Counted from the stretch's first letter, positions 44,862 through 53,997 are shown. The stretch: DNA of 64,000 nucleotides from Pararobbsia silviterrae (GCF_003628125.1 NZ_RBZU01000007.1:236632-300631); one strand, 5' to 3'. Numbers and translations: made by a program. Notes: generated from the letters alone by a model not told the origin.

Positions 44862-46349
44862 GTGACAACAGACCAATTTATTGCGGGTAACGGGTGCACT
44901 TTGAATATCGCTGAACAGGTCGAGCGGCAAGCCAAGCGCCGGCCAGCCGCTATCGCGCTCATCACGCTGGAGCGCGTCTGGACGTACCGGGAACTCATCG
45001 TCGCCAGTCACGCGCTCGCACGCAAGCTTCTCGAAAGCGGCGTACAACCAGGACACCGAATCGGTGTGTCGATGCTGCAGACCCCGCTGCACTTGATGAC
45101 GGTGCTCGCGCTTGCGCGCATCGGCGCGGTCTCGGTTCCCGTGCACGTGGCCCAGCCCGTTGCGCAGCGACTCGCTGTGGTGCACCGCTTCGGCATCGCT
45201 GCGATCGTCTCGGGCCGCCGCGACTTCGCGCTCGAAGTCGTTCCGTTTATCGATCTGAGCGGCATCGATCTGACCGCACCGACCGATCTGCCCGCGTGCA
45301 CCACCGGGCCCGACGATCCGTTTCGAATCGTGTTGTCCTCGGGTACGACGGGCGAACCCAAGGGCGTGCTGTACGGCCACCGCTACATGCTCGACCGTAC
45401 GCGCCATTCGATGCAAAGCTTCCACGTCGATGCGCGATCGCGGCTCTTGCCGATGGACCTCAACTTCACGATCGGCTTCGTCTACGCGATCGGGACACTG
45501 CTCGAAGGCGGCAGCGTCGTGCTCGGCCCGGTCACGACGCCGCCCGACATGGTGCAGCAAGTCCGCCTGCTGGGCGTCACGCACTGGCTGCTGTCGCCCA
45601 TCATGGCGGAGCAGATTGGCGCACTGATGACCGACGACGATATTCACTTCCCGAGCGTCGAACACCTGCGGATGACGGGCGCCAAGCCCGGCCAGAAGTT
45701 ACTCGACATGCTGTTCAGACGCTTTACGCCGAATGTCTTCGAGCACTACGGCCTGACGGAAATCGGCGCGCTTTCGATCGCAACGCCCGAGCTCCTGCGT
45801 CGCGCCCCCGACAGCGCGGGTCGCATCGACGCGTCGATGACGGTCGAGGTCGTCGGCGCAGACGATCAGCCCCTTCCCGCGGGAAGCGTCGGCAGCCTGC
45901 GTGTCAAGGCACCGTTCATGATCGACGGTTACCTCGGAGAGCTCGACAAGGCGACGAGCCGCTTTCGCAACGGCTGGTATTACACGGGCGATTTCGCGCA
46001 TATCGACGCGGAAGGGCTGCTGTTCGTCGCGGGTCGCGAAGACAACGTCATCAACATCGGCGGCAGCAAATTCGCGCCGTGGGACATCGAGCACGTGCTG
46101 CAGTCCCATCCGCTCGTGCGCGAAGCCATCGTATTTGCGCTACCGCAGTCCGATGGCCTCCCCGTGCTGGCCGCCGCGCTTGCCGTATCGAACGACGTGT
46201 CGATCGACGAACTCCACGTGTGGGCCCGCTCGCGACTCGGCCCCCGAACCCCGGCCCGCCTGTTCGTCGTCGACGCGCTGCCGCGAACGATCACGGGCAA
46301 AGTGCAGCGCGAACGCATCGGCGCGCTGCTGGGCAACGAACAGCGTTGA
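44862..46349 (+). CDS. Free-standing AMP-binding (ANL superfamily) adenylate-forming enzyme
   Basis: A 495-residue enzyme of the acyl-CoA synthetase/adenylation-domain family. The GTG start gives MTTDQFIAGNGCTLNIAEQV. The P-loop is LSSGTTGEPKGVLYGH (158-173), the aromatic adenine motif is EHYGLTEIGALS, the hinge region WYYTGDFAHIDAEGL, and the C-terminal lid carries the catalytic Lys480 in ITGKVQRER. It has no carrier-protein or reductase domain. Acyl substrate is unknown; the residue set is complete, so it should make an acyl-AMP. It stands between an AraC regulator and an autotransporter, with no other lipid or peptide biosynthesis gene nearby. Confidence 0.86.
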   Translation: MTTDQFIAGNGCTLNIAEQVERQAKRRPAAIALITLERVWTYRELIVASHALARKLLESGVQPGHRIGVSMLQTPLHLMTVLALARIGAVSVPVHVAQPVAQRLAVVHRFGIAAIVSGRRDFALEVVPFIDLSGIDLTAPTDLPACTTGPDDPFRIVLSSGTTGEPKGVLYGHRYMLDRTRHSMQSFHVDARSRLLPMDLNFTIGFVYAIGTLLEGGSVVLGPVTTPPDMVQQVRLLGVTHWLLSPIMAEQIGALMTDDDIHFPSVEHLRMTGAKPGQKLLDMLFRRFTPNVFEHYGLTEIGALSIATPELLRRAPDSAGRIDASMTVEVVGADDQPLPAGSVGSLRVKAPFMIDGYLGELDKATSRFRNGWYYTGDFAHIDAEGLLFVAGREDNVINIGGSKFAPWDIEHVLQSHPLVREAIVFALPQSDGLPVLAAALAVSNDVSIDELHVWARSRLGPRTPARLFVVDALPRTITGKVQRERIGALLGNEQR

Positions 46350-46433
46350 GCTGGACGGATCGCCGAGCGGTTCGACACGTTCGATTGAACCGTCTCGCGC
46401 GATACGAAAACAATCGTGTTGAGACCAAACGTC

Positions 46434-49208
46434 ATGAAACCAACCTCTCGCCGCCATCCGCGGCGCACCGCAATTTCGCTTGCCCTCGCGGCCGCGCTGG
46501 CCGCGCCCCCCGTCATTGTCCAAGCCCAGGTCGTCAGCGGCGCGTCCGGACCGATCAGCGCGACCGATGGGCTGGATATCGACATCGGCACCAACGGCGC
46601 CGTGTCGAACACACGGACGGGTGTTCAGATCGGGTCGGGCGTCTCAATCGGCACCCTGTCGAATAGCGGCTCGATCACCGTCAACGGAAGCTTTTTCGAT
46701 CAAAACGCCATCAACAATGCGGGCTCGATCGGCACCCTGACCAACAGCGGCACGATCAGCGTCACGCCCTACACCTCGATCGGCGGCTATCCGTCAGCCG
46801 GCATCCTGAACACGGGCACGATCACCACACTGACCAATTCGAGCACCGGCGTCATCAACGTCGTCTCGGGCTGGAACTGCGGCGATTGCGGAGGCGGCTA
46901 CAACGCGTTCGGGATCTATAACGGCCTCGGCGGCTTGATCACCTCGTTGATCAACAACGGCAGCATCAGCGCGACGGCGGCAGAGAACGGTACCGGCGTG
47001 GGGATCCAGAATCTCGGCACGATCGGCACGCTCACGAATACCGGCACGATCAACGGCAACGATCGCGGCATCTATAACGACGGCACGATCACGACGCTGA
47101 TCAACGGCACGACGGGCAGTCCCGTCTCGGGCAGTGTCATCTCGGGCGGCAACACCGGCATTTACAACGACGCGCAAGGCCAGATCGGTACGCTGACCAA
47201 CAACGGCACGATCTCGGGCGGCAGTCCGGGCGTTTACAACCTCGGCACAATCGGCACGCTCACCAACCACGGCAGCATTTCCGGCGGCATCAGCGGTGTC
47301 TTCAACAACGGCACGATCAGCACGCTCACCAACACCGGCACGATTCACGGCGGCGAGACGGGCGTGCTCAACGAGGGCTCGCTCGGCGCGCTGAGCAATA
47401 GCGGCACAATCAGCGGCGACGGCTGGGCGATCTTCAATTCGTCGAGCGGCACGCTCGGCCCGATCACGAACTCGGGGCTCATCGAAGGCACGATCGAAAA
47501 CGATTCGTCGAACGATCTGACGATCGGCGGCGGCACGGGCGCGACGTTCGGCACGCTCACGGGGAACAACGGTGCGGTCGGGCTCATTGAGAACACCTCG
47601 TCGAACGTCGTCTTCAACACGGGCAACCTCGTGCTCAACGACACGATCGACGTGGGCAGCAACACCGTGCAAAACACGGGCGCAACGCTGCGCGTGAACA
47701 CGCAGATCGCGATCACGGGGAACTACACACAATCGGCCGACGCCACCCTGCTCTCGGGCGTCACGTCGTCGACGAACTACGGCTCACTCGTCGTGAGCGG
47801 CAATGCGACGATCGACGCCGGCTCGTCGGTGGGCCTCAAGAGCCAGAGCTATGCATTCGCCGATGGCCAACGCTATATCGTCGTGTCGGCGAGCGGCACG
47901 GGGACGTATAACGTCGGATCGCTGCAGTACTCGGCAACAGGCTATGACGGCACGATCATCGGCGAGGCGCTGACGGTCGATGGGCAAAGCGATCTCGAAC
48001 TGTGCCTGGGCAACTGCAGCGGCACGACATCGCCATCGTCGCCATCGTCGGGGCCCGCCACACAGCCGAACTCGATTGCGTCGCTGACGGGGATCGGGCA
48101 TTACACGGGCTACAACGCGGACCTCATGAATCTGAGCAACGCGGTGCTCGGCGCGCAAAGCAGCGGATCGAGCGCGGTCGCGAACCGGGTCGGCGCGCAG
48201 CTTGCGCCGACGCACTCAAGCAGCGGCGCGGGTGCGGCGGCAGCGCCGACCTTCGACGTGCTCGCAGTGGTCGCGGCGCATGCCGACAGCCTGCGACTTG
48301 CGCAAGACAATGGCGATGGCTCGGGTTCGGCTTCAGGCATCGCCACCGGCGAAGCGTCACCGCAATGGGCCGTCTGGGGTCAAGGCTTCGGCGGCCATGC
48401 AAGCCAGGGCGCCGTCGACGCCGTCGATGGCTACAGCGCGAACTACGGTGGCGTGCTGCTCGGCGCCGACCATGCGATCGACGACCACTGGCGCGCCGGC
48501 GGCGTGTTCAGCTACAGCAACTCGCTGATCGATCAAACCGGCAACAGCGACGGCGATTCGACGCGCGTGAATGGCTACGGCCTCATCGGGTATGCGAGCT
48601 ATACGGGCCAGCCGTGGTACGTGAATCTTGCGGCCGGCGCCGTGCAGGAGCGCTTCGACACCACACGCCAGATCGACTTCACGGGATTCTCGAGCGTGGC
48701 CAACGGGTCGTTCTCGGGTCAGTTGTACGTGACAAGCGTCGAGGGCGGCTGGCCGCTCGCGGTGGGTCATGACTTCACGCTGACGCCACTCGCGAGTCTT
48801 ACGTACAGCTACCAGCATCAGAACGGCTACACCGAAAGCGGCGGCAGCGGCGCGGGGCTGACGATCGATGCCACGCATGACATCTCCGTGCGCAGCGCGC
48901 TCGGTGCGAAACTCGAACGCGGCTTCGATACGTCGTACGGGGCGATCGTGCCGGATCTGAAGCTCATGTGGATTCACGAGTACGATCATTCGAAGGAAGC
49001 CACGACGGCCAACTTCACGGCCGCGCCGGCCGGCGAAACAGCGTTCACGACGGTCGGTTCGACGCCCGTGGCCGATCTGGCCGACGTGCAGTTAGGCGTG
49101 ACATTGCTCAAGGCAAACAACCTGACGCTGACGGCGCGTTACGAGCTGCAGGCCGGCGCGCACTTCACGTCGCAAACGGGCACGCTGCGTCTGCGCCAAT
49201 TGTTCTGA
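46434..49208 (+). CDS. Autotransporter (type Va) with GTI-rich beta-helix passenger
   Basis: A 924-residue outer-membrane protein. MKPTSRRHPRRTAISLALAA begins a signal peptide cleaved near VQAQ; a GTG six codons upstream is possible. The passenger (about 35-560) is a run of degenerate repeats of the type GTIGTLTNNGTISGG, which fold as a beta-helix. The C-terminal beta-barrel (about 640-924) begins at QWAVWGQGFGGHASQGAVDA, contains YTGQPWYVNLAAGAVQERFD and ends LRLRQLF with the terminal aromatic that barrel assembly requires. No protease or lipase active site is seen, so an adhesin or biofilm role is likely. It is the last gene before a strong terminator. Confidence 0.93.
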   Translation: MKPTSRRHPRRTAISLALAAALAAPPVIVQAQVVSGASGPISATDGLDIDIGTNGAVSNTRTGVQIGSGVSIGTLSNSGSITVNGSFFDQNAINNAGSIGTLTNSGTISVTPYTSIGGYPSAGILNTGTITTLTNSSTGVINVVSGWNCGDCGGGYNAFGIYNGLGGLITSLINNGSISATAAENGTGVGIQNLGTIGTLTNTGTINGNDRGIYNDGTITTLINGTTGSPVSGSVISGGNTGIYNDAQGQIGTLTNNGTISGGSPGVYNLGTIGTLTNHGSISGGISGVFNNGTISTLTNTGTIHGGETGVLNEGSLGALSNSGTISGDGWAIFNSSSGTLGPITNSGLIEGTIENDSSNDLTIGGGTGATFGTLTGNNGAVGLIENTSSNVVFNTGNLVLNDTIDVGSNTVQNTGATLRVNTQIAITGNYTQSADATLLSGVTSSTNYGSLVVSGNATIDAGSSVGLKSQSYAFADGQRYIVVSASGTGTYNVGSLQYSATGYDGTIIGEALTVDGQSDLELCLGNCSGTTSPSSPSSGPATQPNSIASLTGIGHYTGYNADLMNLSNAVLGAQSSGSSAVANRVGAQLAPTHSSSGAGAAAAPTFDVLAVVAAHADSLRLAQDNGDGSGSASGIATGEASPQWAVWGQGFGGHASQGAVDAVDGYSANYGGVLLGADHAIDDHWRAGGVFSYSNSLIDQTGNSDGDSTRVNGYGLIGYASYTGQPWYVNLAAGAVQERFDTTRQIDFTGFSSVANGSFSGQLYVTSVEGGWPLAVGHDFTLTPLASLTYSYQHQNGYTESGGSGAGLTIDATHDISVRSALGAKLERGFDTSYGAIVPDLKLMWIHEYDHSKEATTANFTAAPAGETAFTTVGSTPVADLADVQLGVTLLKANNLTLTARYELQAGAHFTSQTGTLRLRQLF

Positions 49209-49242
49209 TCGCACGCAATCTTTCTGGTTGAAGGCGATGCGG

Positions 49243-49280
49243 GGCGCGGGGTTCGAAAGAGCCCCGCGCCCTTTTTCTTG
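49243..49280 (+). terminator. Rho-independent terminator of the autotransporter gene
   Basis: GGGCGCGGGG (49243-49252), 10-base loop, CCCCGCGCCC (49263-49272), then TTTTTCTT. Perfect 10-bp GC stem with a T-run, 34 bases after the stop codon. Confidence 0.92.
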
Positions 49281-49322
49281 TGCACGCGCGATATGCGAAG
49301 CGCGGCGCGCGGCACCGTACAT

Positions 49323-50387
49323 CTAGGCCGAGCCCGCCTTCGTGCCGAGTTCGTCGAAGCGCTTGAGCTTGTAGATCAACGCCGACACGAGCCAGCTTGC
49401 GATAAAGATGCCGATGATCGCGTAGCCGATCCATCCGAAGTTGTCGTTGAGCATGCCCACCGCATCCCAGAACGCGCCGTTCAGATGAAATGCGTCGCCG
49501 ATCAGGCCCAGTCCCTCGATACTGCCGACGATGACGGCGACCGCCACCGAGATCGATGTGATCGTGATGTTGTAATAAAGCTTTCGGACCGGTTTCGAAA
49601 ATGCCCACCCATAAGCGCCGAGCATCAGAATGCCGTCGGTCGTGTCGACGAGCGTCATACCGGCCGTAAATAGCGTCGGAAACACGAGAATCGACCAGAT
49701 CGACATGCCGTGCGCGGCGCCCGCGGCCGACATGCCGAGCAAGCCGACCTCGGTCGCCGTATCGAAGCCGAGGCCGAATAGAAACCCGAGCGCATACATA
49801 TGCACGCTTTTCGTCACGAGACCGAACATCGGACGAAACAAACGCGAGAGCAAGCCCCGATTGCCGAGCAGCATATCGAAGTCGTCTTCCGCATAGGGTT
49901 CGCCGCGACGCACGCGCCCGAATGCGCGCATGACCGAGCGCAGGATCACGAGATTGACGAGCGCGATCGCGAACAGAAAACACGTTGAAACCAGTGTGCC
50001 GACGACGCCGCCGATCTCCTTGAAATGATCGAGGCGGCCTTGCAATGCGAGCGCCGTCGCGGCGATGCCGACCGACGCGAGCACGACGATCGTCGAGTGT
50101 CCGAGCGAAAACATCAGGCCGACCGTGATAGGCCGGCGCCCGGCCTGCATGAGCTTGCGCGTGACGTTGTCGATCGCCGCGATATGGTCGGCGTCGACCG
50201 CGTGCCGCAAGCCGAACGAATAGGCAAGCAGGCAGGTCCCCATGAGCAGCGGATAACCGCGAAACGCGACGCATGCCCAAACCCAGGCGCCGATATTGAA
50301 GAGGATCAGCAACGCGTACACACGCGTGATCTTCGGGCGCAGCGACGCGCCATGATCGGCAATCAGTGCTTGGAGCGGACCCGCCAT
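49323..50387 (-). CDS. Nickel/cobalt permease, NiCoT (HoxN/NixA) family
   Basis: A 354-residue, about eight-helix inner-membrane transporter for Ni(II) or Co(II). The signature in helix 2 is RHAVDADHIAAIDN with the metal-binding His62, Asp67 and His68 (HX4DH). Two further family blocks are GLMFSLGHSTIVV and LGFLFGLGFDTATEVGLLG. The ATG at 50387 follows a GAGGG site. It is last in a minus-strand group with an ECF sigma factor and a small metal-resistor-like protein, which suggests metal-regulated expression. Confidence 0.93.
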   Translation of the reverse strand: MAGPLQALIADHGASLRPKITRVYALLILFNIGAWVWACVAFRGYPLLMGTCLLAYSFGLRHAVDADHIAAIDNVTRKLMQAGRRPITVGLMFSLGHSTIVVLASVGIAATALALQGRLDHFKEIGGVVGTLVSTCFLFAIALVNLVILRSVMRAFGRVRRGEPYAEDDFDMLLGNRGLLSRLFRPMFGLVTKSVHMYALGFLFGLGFDTATEVGLLGMSAAGAAHGMSIWSILVFPTLFTAGMTLVDTTDGILMLGAYGWAFSKPVRKLYYNITITSISVAVAVIVGSIEGLGLIGDAFHLNGAFWDAVGMLNDNFGWIGYAIIGIFIASWLVSALIYKLKRFDELGTKAGSA

Positions 50388-50523
50388 CGTGTTCCCTCGA
50401 GGTGTCGACGCGATCGGCAAACCGATGCCGGATTACGCCCGAATAGGGCCGCATCATACCTCGACAAAAAGCGCGACTCAGTGCGCGCGCCTCGCGGCGT
50501 CCGGGAAAGCGTATCGATGCCGC

Positions 50524-50838
50524 TCAGCACCGCCAGCCCCGGCGACCGCGCATCGCCGCCATGCCCTGCGTGAGCTGCTCGCGCTCTTCGGGCGTCATGC
50601 GTTCCCAGCGCCGCCAAAAGCGAGGGCCGCATCCGCCCCGCGCATGTCCGTGGAATCCGCCGAGCAGCACGCGGCTCAAGACGAGCAGCCCGATCGCGTG
50701 CAGATAATCGATCGTCTGCGCGCCCGTGAAAAGCGTCGGCATGACCCAGTTCCAAAGGCCCCGGACAACGGCGGCCAAGACCGCGATACACACAATGACA
50801 AGCACGAACTTGCCGACCATCCAGAATCGAAATCGCAT
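50524..50838 (-). CDS. Small membrane protein with metal-resistor-like tail
   Basis: A 104-residue protein with two hydrophobic segments (about 9-35 and 44-61) and a C-terminal tail rich in His, Cys and Arg (GGFHGHARGGCGPRFWRRW, then ERMTPEEREQLTQGM and GWRC at the end). The TPEER-Q pattern resembles the LTPEQRQ repeats of ZraP/CpxP/CnrX-type heavy-metal-responsive proteins. I do not know a characterised homologue. Its start is 18 bases downstream of the ECF sigma stop, so it may be an anti-sigma or metal sensor. That is inference. Confidence 0.62.
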   Translation of the reverse strand: MRFRFWMVGKFVLVIVCIAVLAAVVRGLWNWVMPTLFTGAQTIDYLHAIGLLVLSRVLLGGFHGHARGGCGPRFWRRWERMTPEEREQLTQGMAAMRGRRGWRC

Positions 50839-50856
50839 ATTCAGTCGCTCCGTGTT

Positions 50857-51441
50857 TTATGAATCCAGCGCGCCATCGATCGATCGCAACCGCTCACGCA
50901 GGTGCAATACGGCATAGCGCTTGCGCGCGAGCAAGGTGTTGATTCCCACACCCGTTTCGCGCGCGAGTGTCTTGAACGATTTGCCGTCGAGTTCATGCGC
51001 GATGAAGATCTCGCGCTGATTCGCCGGCAATTCATCGAGCGCATCCCACAGCGCATCGATGAGGACTCTGCGCGCATACGCGGCCTCGGGGCCGTCGTAA
51101 TGCGAAGGCAGTTCGAGATCGAGCCGATAGGCCTGATCGGGATCATCGAGGGCCTCGCGCTCGATGTCGGCGAGCGGCTGCTCGCGACGCTTGCGGAATC
51201 GGTCGATGATCCGGTTGCGCGCGACCCTGAACAGCCAGGCGCTGACCTGCTCGATCGGTTCGGGCAGGCGATAGGCCTGCACGAATTCCTGAAACACATC
51301 CTGAAGAATGTCCTCGGCATCGCCCGCATCGCCGACGCGGCGGCGGATGAAGTCGCGCAGGCGACCGCGTTCGCGTACGACCGTCGCATCGATCTCGCGG
51401 TCTCGGTCGGTCATGGTCGTCAGGGTCGGCGAAGTGTCCAT
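50857..51441 (-). CDS. ECF-type RNA polymerase sigma factor
   Basis: A 194-residue sigma factor. Region 2 reads RLRDFIRRRVGDAGDAEDIL and AWLFRVARNRIIDRFRKRRE (core and -10 binding); region 4 reads DELPANQREIFIAHELDGKS and VGINTLLARKRYAVLHLRER (-35 recognition helix-turn-helix). No canonical anti-sigma factor with a zinc motif or RskA domain is next to it; the adjacent small membrane protein is the only candidate. The upstream region contains a perfect 9-bp palindrome that may be involved in control. Confidence 0.9.
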   Translation of the reverse strand: MDTSPTLTTMTDRDREIDATVVRERGRLRDFIRRRVGDAGDAEDILQDVFQEFVQAYRLPEPIEQVSAWLFRVARNRIIDRFRKRREQPLADIEREALDDPDQAYRLDLELPSHYDGPEAAYARRVLIDALWDALDELPANQREIFIAHELDGKSFKTLARETGVGINTLLARKRYAVLHLRERLRSIDGALDS

Positions 51442-51498
51442 GCACGTAAAGACGGCTCACGCGCACGGATATTGTCTGGATCAGGAAAATATTTTTGC

Positions 51499-51519
51499 GG
51501 CGCATGCCGCGCATGCGCC
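51499..51519. promoter_or_regulatory. Palindrome upstream of the ECF sigma gene
   Basis: GGCGCATGC (51499-51507), spacer CGC, GCATGCGCC (51511-51519), next to an AAAATATTTTT patch, 58-78 bases upstream of the ECF ATG. Likely an operator; alternatively a stem in the leader RNA. Confidence 0.5.
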
Positions 51520-51540
51520 TGTCGCATTGTGAACGAACGC

Positions 51541-51597
51541 AAACGGCACGGCATGACCGGGGAACCGTGACGATTCCTCAGTCATGCCGCGCCGTTT
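51541..51597 (-). terminator. Long stem-loop after the GST gene
   Basis: A 17-bp inverted repeat (51541-51557 with 51581-51597, one mismatch) with an inner GGAA/TTCC pairing; outer ends AAACGGC/GCCGTTT. It lies between the GST stop and the ECF sigma start on the minus strand, so it most likely ends the GST transcript. Confidence 0.6.
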
Positions 51598-51731
51598 AGT
51601 GAATATCTAAAGGAATTCCGCTTGGCGGGCCGACTCGTTCGATTCGACGCGACGTCAGCCGCCGTGCATGCGCGTCAGGACCGCTCGCTCAATGCGGCAA
51701 TCGATACTGCCGGCCTTAGATACCGCCGGCC

Positions 51732-52391
51732 TTAAAACTCGACATCGAGCTCGTCGATATCCTCGGTCTCGGACTTCGCGATCGCGATCCATTCCTTGAG
51801 CTGCGGCAGATCGAGCATCTGCTTGCAGTACTCGGCGATGTCCTTGTCGAGCTTGACGTCATAGGTCAGAAAGCGCGTGACCACGGGCGCGTACATCGCA
51901 TCGGCGGCCGAGAGCGCACCGAACAGATAAGGACCGCCATAGAGCGACAAGCATTCGCGCCAGATCGTCAGGATCCGTTCGATATCGTCCTGCGCGCGCG
52001 ACCAAATCCTGAAGTTCGGGAAATAGCCGCGCAAATTCATCGGCAAGGCCGAACGCAACGCACTGAACCCCGAATGCATTTCGCCGCAAATCGCGCGGCA
52101 ATGCGCGCGCGCCTTGCGATCGGCCGGCAACAGCCCCGCGTCGGGCCGGATCTCGTTCAAGTATTCGGTAATCGCGAGCGTATCCCAGACCTTGATGCCG
52201 TCGTGCGTCAGACAAGGCACGAGAATCGACGGCGACAGCAAAAGCAGTTCGGCCCGCGCGGCCGCATCGTCGACGGGCACCGCGACCGTCTCGAACTCGA
52301 GACCGCTGAGTTTGGCAAGCAACCAGCCGCGCAACGACCACGACGAATAGTTGTGGCTGCTGATCGTCAATGTCGTCTTCGACTCCGTCAT
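51732..52391 (-). CDS. Glutathione S-transferase family protein
   Basis: A 219-residue protein with the thioredoxin-like N domain (SSHNYSSWSLRGWLLAK with the catalytic Ser region, VPCLTHDGIKVWDTLAITEY with the cis-Pro and glutathione gamma-Glu contact) and a helical C domain (MHSGFSALRSALPMNLRGYF, GPYLFGALSAADAMYAPVV). AAGGAGA precedes the ATG. It ends in an acidic tail (ETEDIDELDVEF). Substrate is unknown. Confidence 0.88.
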   Translation of the reverse strand: MTESKTTLTISSHNYSSWSLRGWLLAKLSGLEFETVAVPVDDAAARAELLLLSPSILVPCLTHDGIKVWDTLAITEYLNEIRPDAGLLPADRKARAHCRAICGEMHSGFSALRSALPMNLRGYFPNFRIWSRAQDDIERILTIWRECLSLYGGPYLFGALSAADAMYAPVVTRFLTYDVKLDKDIAEYCKQMLDLPQLKEWIAIAKSETEDIDELDVEF

Positions 52392-52584
52392 CCGATTCTC
52401 CTTGGCTCAACGTTAGGTCCATGCGCAAGCGCCGGGCAAGCGCGCACATGGGTCACCCTCCCGTGATGCACGCCGTGCGCGCGCGCACCTGATCAGCGCC
52501 CGATGCACCACGATGCCGCCAAAGCCGATGCACCGTGGGCCTCATACGCACCGGGTGCAAGCACCATGCCAATGAATTCCCGTC

Positions 52585-52600
52585 TGGCATACCTATTGCC
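52585..52600 (+). promoter_or_regulatory. Sigma-54 (-24/-12) promoter of phaZ
   Basis: TGGCATACCTATTGCC closely matches TGGCAY-N5-TTGC, with GG (52586-52587) and GC (52598-52599) 10 bases apart. The predicted start is near 52611, 25 bases before the phaZ ATG. No sigma-54 activator gene is adjacent. Confidence 0.75.
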
Positions 52601-52635
52601 TTTTACCTGGACGCTGACGACAGGGTGCCGCGCCT

Positions 52636-53997
52636 ATGAACCTCCTCGCATATCCGACGTACCAGGCCATCGCCGACACGATGCGCCCCCTGCGCACGAC
52701 AGCGGCATTGAGCCGCGCAATGTTGGCGGCCTGGCCGGAATTCGCTGCGAGCCCCTTGGGCCGCAGTCTCGACGCGGGCTGGGAAATGCTCGAAATGGCG
52801 GGCCTTTCGCATGCGAGACCGCCGTTCGGCATCGATTCGGTCGACGTCGACGGCGCGCCCGTCGCCGTGACCGAGGAGGTCGTGCGGCGCACCCCGTTCG
52901 GCTCCCTGCTGCATTTCCGCAAGGACGTGGCCACACCGCAGCCGCGCGTGCTGATCGTCGCGCCGATGTCGGGACACTTCGCGACGCTGCTGCGCGGCAC
53001 CGTGCGCACGATGCTCGCGGATCACGACGTCTACATCACGGACTGGCATAACCCGCGTGACATTCCCTTGTCGGCGGGCCGGTTCGGATTCCAGGAATAC
53101 GTCGAGCATGTGATCGCATTCATTCGCAAGATCGGCCCCGACTCGCATCTCGTCGCGATCTGCCAGCCGACGGTCGCCTCGCTCGCCGCGGTCTCGCTGA
53201 TGGCGGCGTCCGACGATCCCGCGCAGCCCGCGAGCATGACGCTGATGGCCGGCCCGATCGATTGCCGCGTGAATCCGACGAAGGTCAACGATCTAGCGAA
53301 CAGCAAGCCGATCGAATGGTTCGAGAAGAACCTGATCAGCGTCGTGCCTGGCGGATTTCGCGGCGCGCAGCGGCGTGTGTATCCGGGCTTCGTACAATTG
53401 ACCGCCTTCATGTCGATGAACGCGGGACGGCATCGGCAATCGTTCGAGGACATGTACCACGAACGCGCAAAAGGCGACCCCGCGAAGGCCGACACGATCC
53501 GCACGTTCTACGAGGAATACTTCGCGACGACCGATCTGACGGCCGAGTTCTATCTCGAGACCGTGAGCCAGGTGTTCCAGCAATATCTGCTGCCCAAGGG
53601 CGAACTCATGGTCGGCACGCGCCGCGTCGAGCCCAGCGCCATCCGGCGCACCGCGCTGCTCACGATCGAAGGCGAAAAGGACGATATCTGCGCGGTCGGT
53701 CAAACGGTTGCGGCGCAGGAGCTGTGCTCGCGTTTGCGCCCGTACATGAAGACGCATCACGTGCAGACAGGCGTCGGCCACTATGGCGTGTTCAACGGAC
53801 GCAAATGGGAATCGCAGATCTACCCGCTCGTGCGCTCGGTCATCCATGACAACGAGCCGCGCGCGACACGCACGAACGTGACGATCGGCGGCGGCCTCGC
53901 AAGCGAGCAGATCTCGTTGCATGCGATGCTCGAAGCCGAAGCGATCGCGAATGCCGCAATCGCGACGGCTGCCGCGCCGTCGCCCGGCGCGGCCTAG
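52636..53997 (+). CDS. phaZ: Intracellular polyhydroxyalkanoate (PHB) depolymerase
   Basis: A 453-residue enzyme that degrades native PHB granules. The start MNLLAYPTYQAIADTMRPLR and the nucleophile motif ICQPTV with Cys176 in place of the usual lipase Ser match the Cupriavidus PhaZ1 type (about 420 residues). The C-terminal His is in TGVGHYGVFNGRKWESQIYP. An Ala-rich tail of about 40 residues extends past the family's normal end. The preceding sigma-54 promoter suggests control by nitrogen status or stored-carbon use. A stem follows. Confidence 0.93.
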   Translation: MNLLAYPTYQAIADTMRPLRTTAALSRAMLAAWPEFAASPLGRSLDAGWEMLEMAGLSHARPPFGIDSVDVDGAPVAVTEEVVRRTPFGSLLHFRKDVATPQPRVLIVAPMSGHFATLLRGTVRTMLADHDVYITDWHNPRDIPLSAGRFGFQEYVEHVIAFIRKIGPDSHLVAICQPTVASLAAVSLMAASDDPAQPASMTLMAGPIDCRVNPTKVNDLANSKPIEWFEKNLISVVPGGFRGAQRRVYPGFVQLTAFMSMNAGRHRQSFEDMYHERAKGDPAKADTIRTFYEEYFATTDLTAEFYLETVSQVFQQYLLPKGELMVGTRRVEPSAIRRTALLTIEGEKDDICAVGQTVAAQELCSRLRPYMKTHHVQTGVGHYGVFNGRKWESQIYPLVRSVIHDNEPRATRTNVTIGGGLASEQISLHAMLEAEAIANAAIATAAAPSPGAA

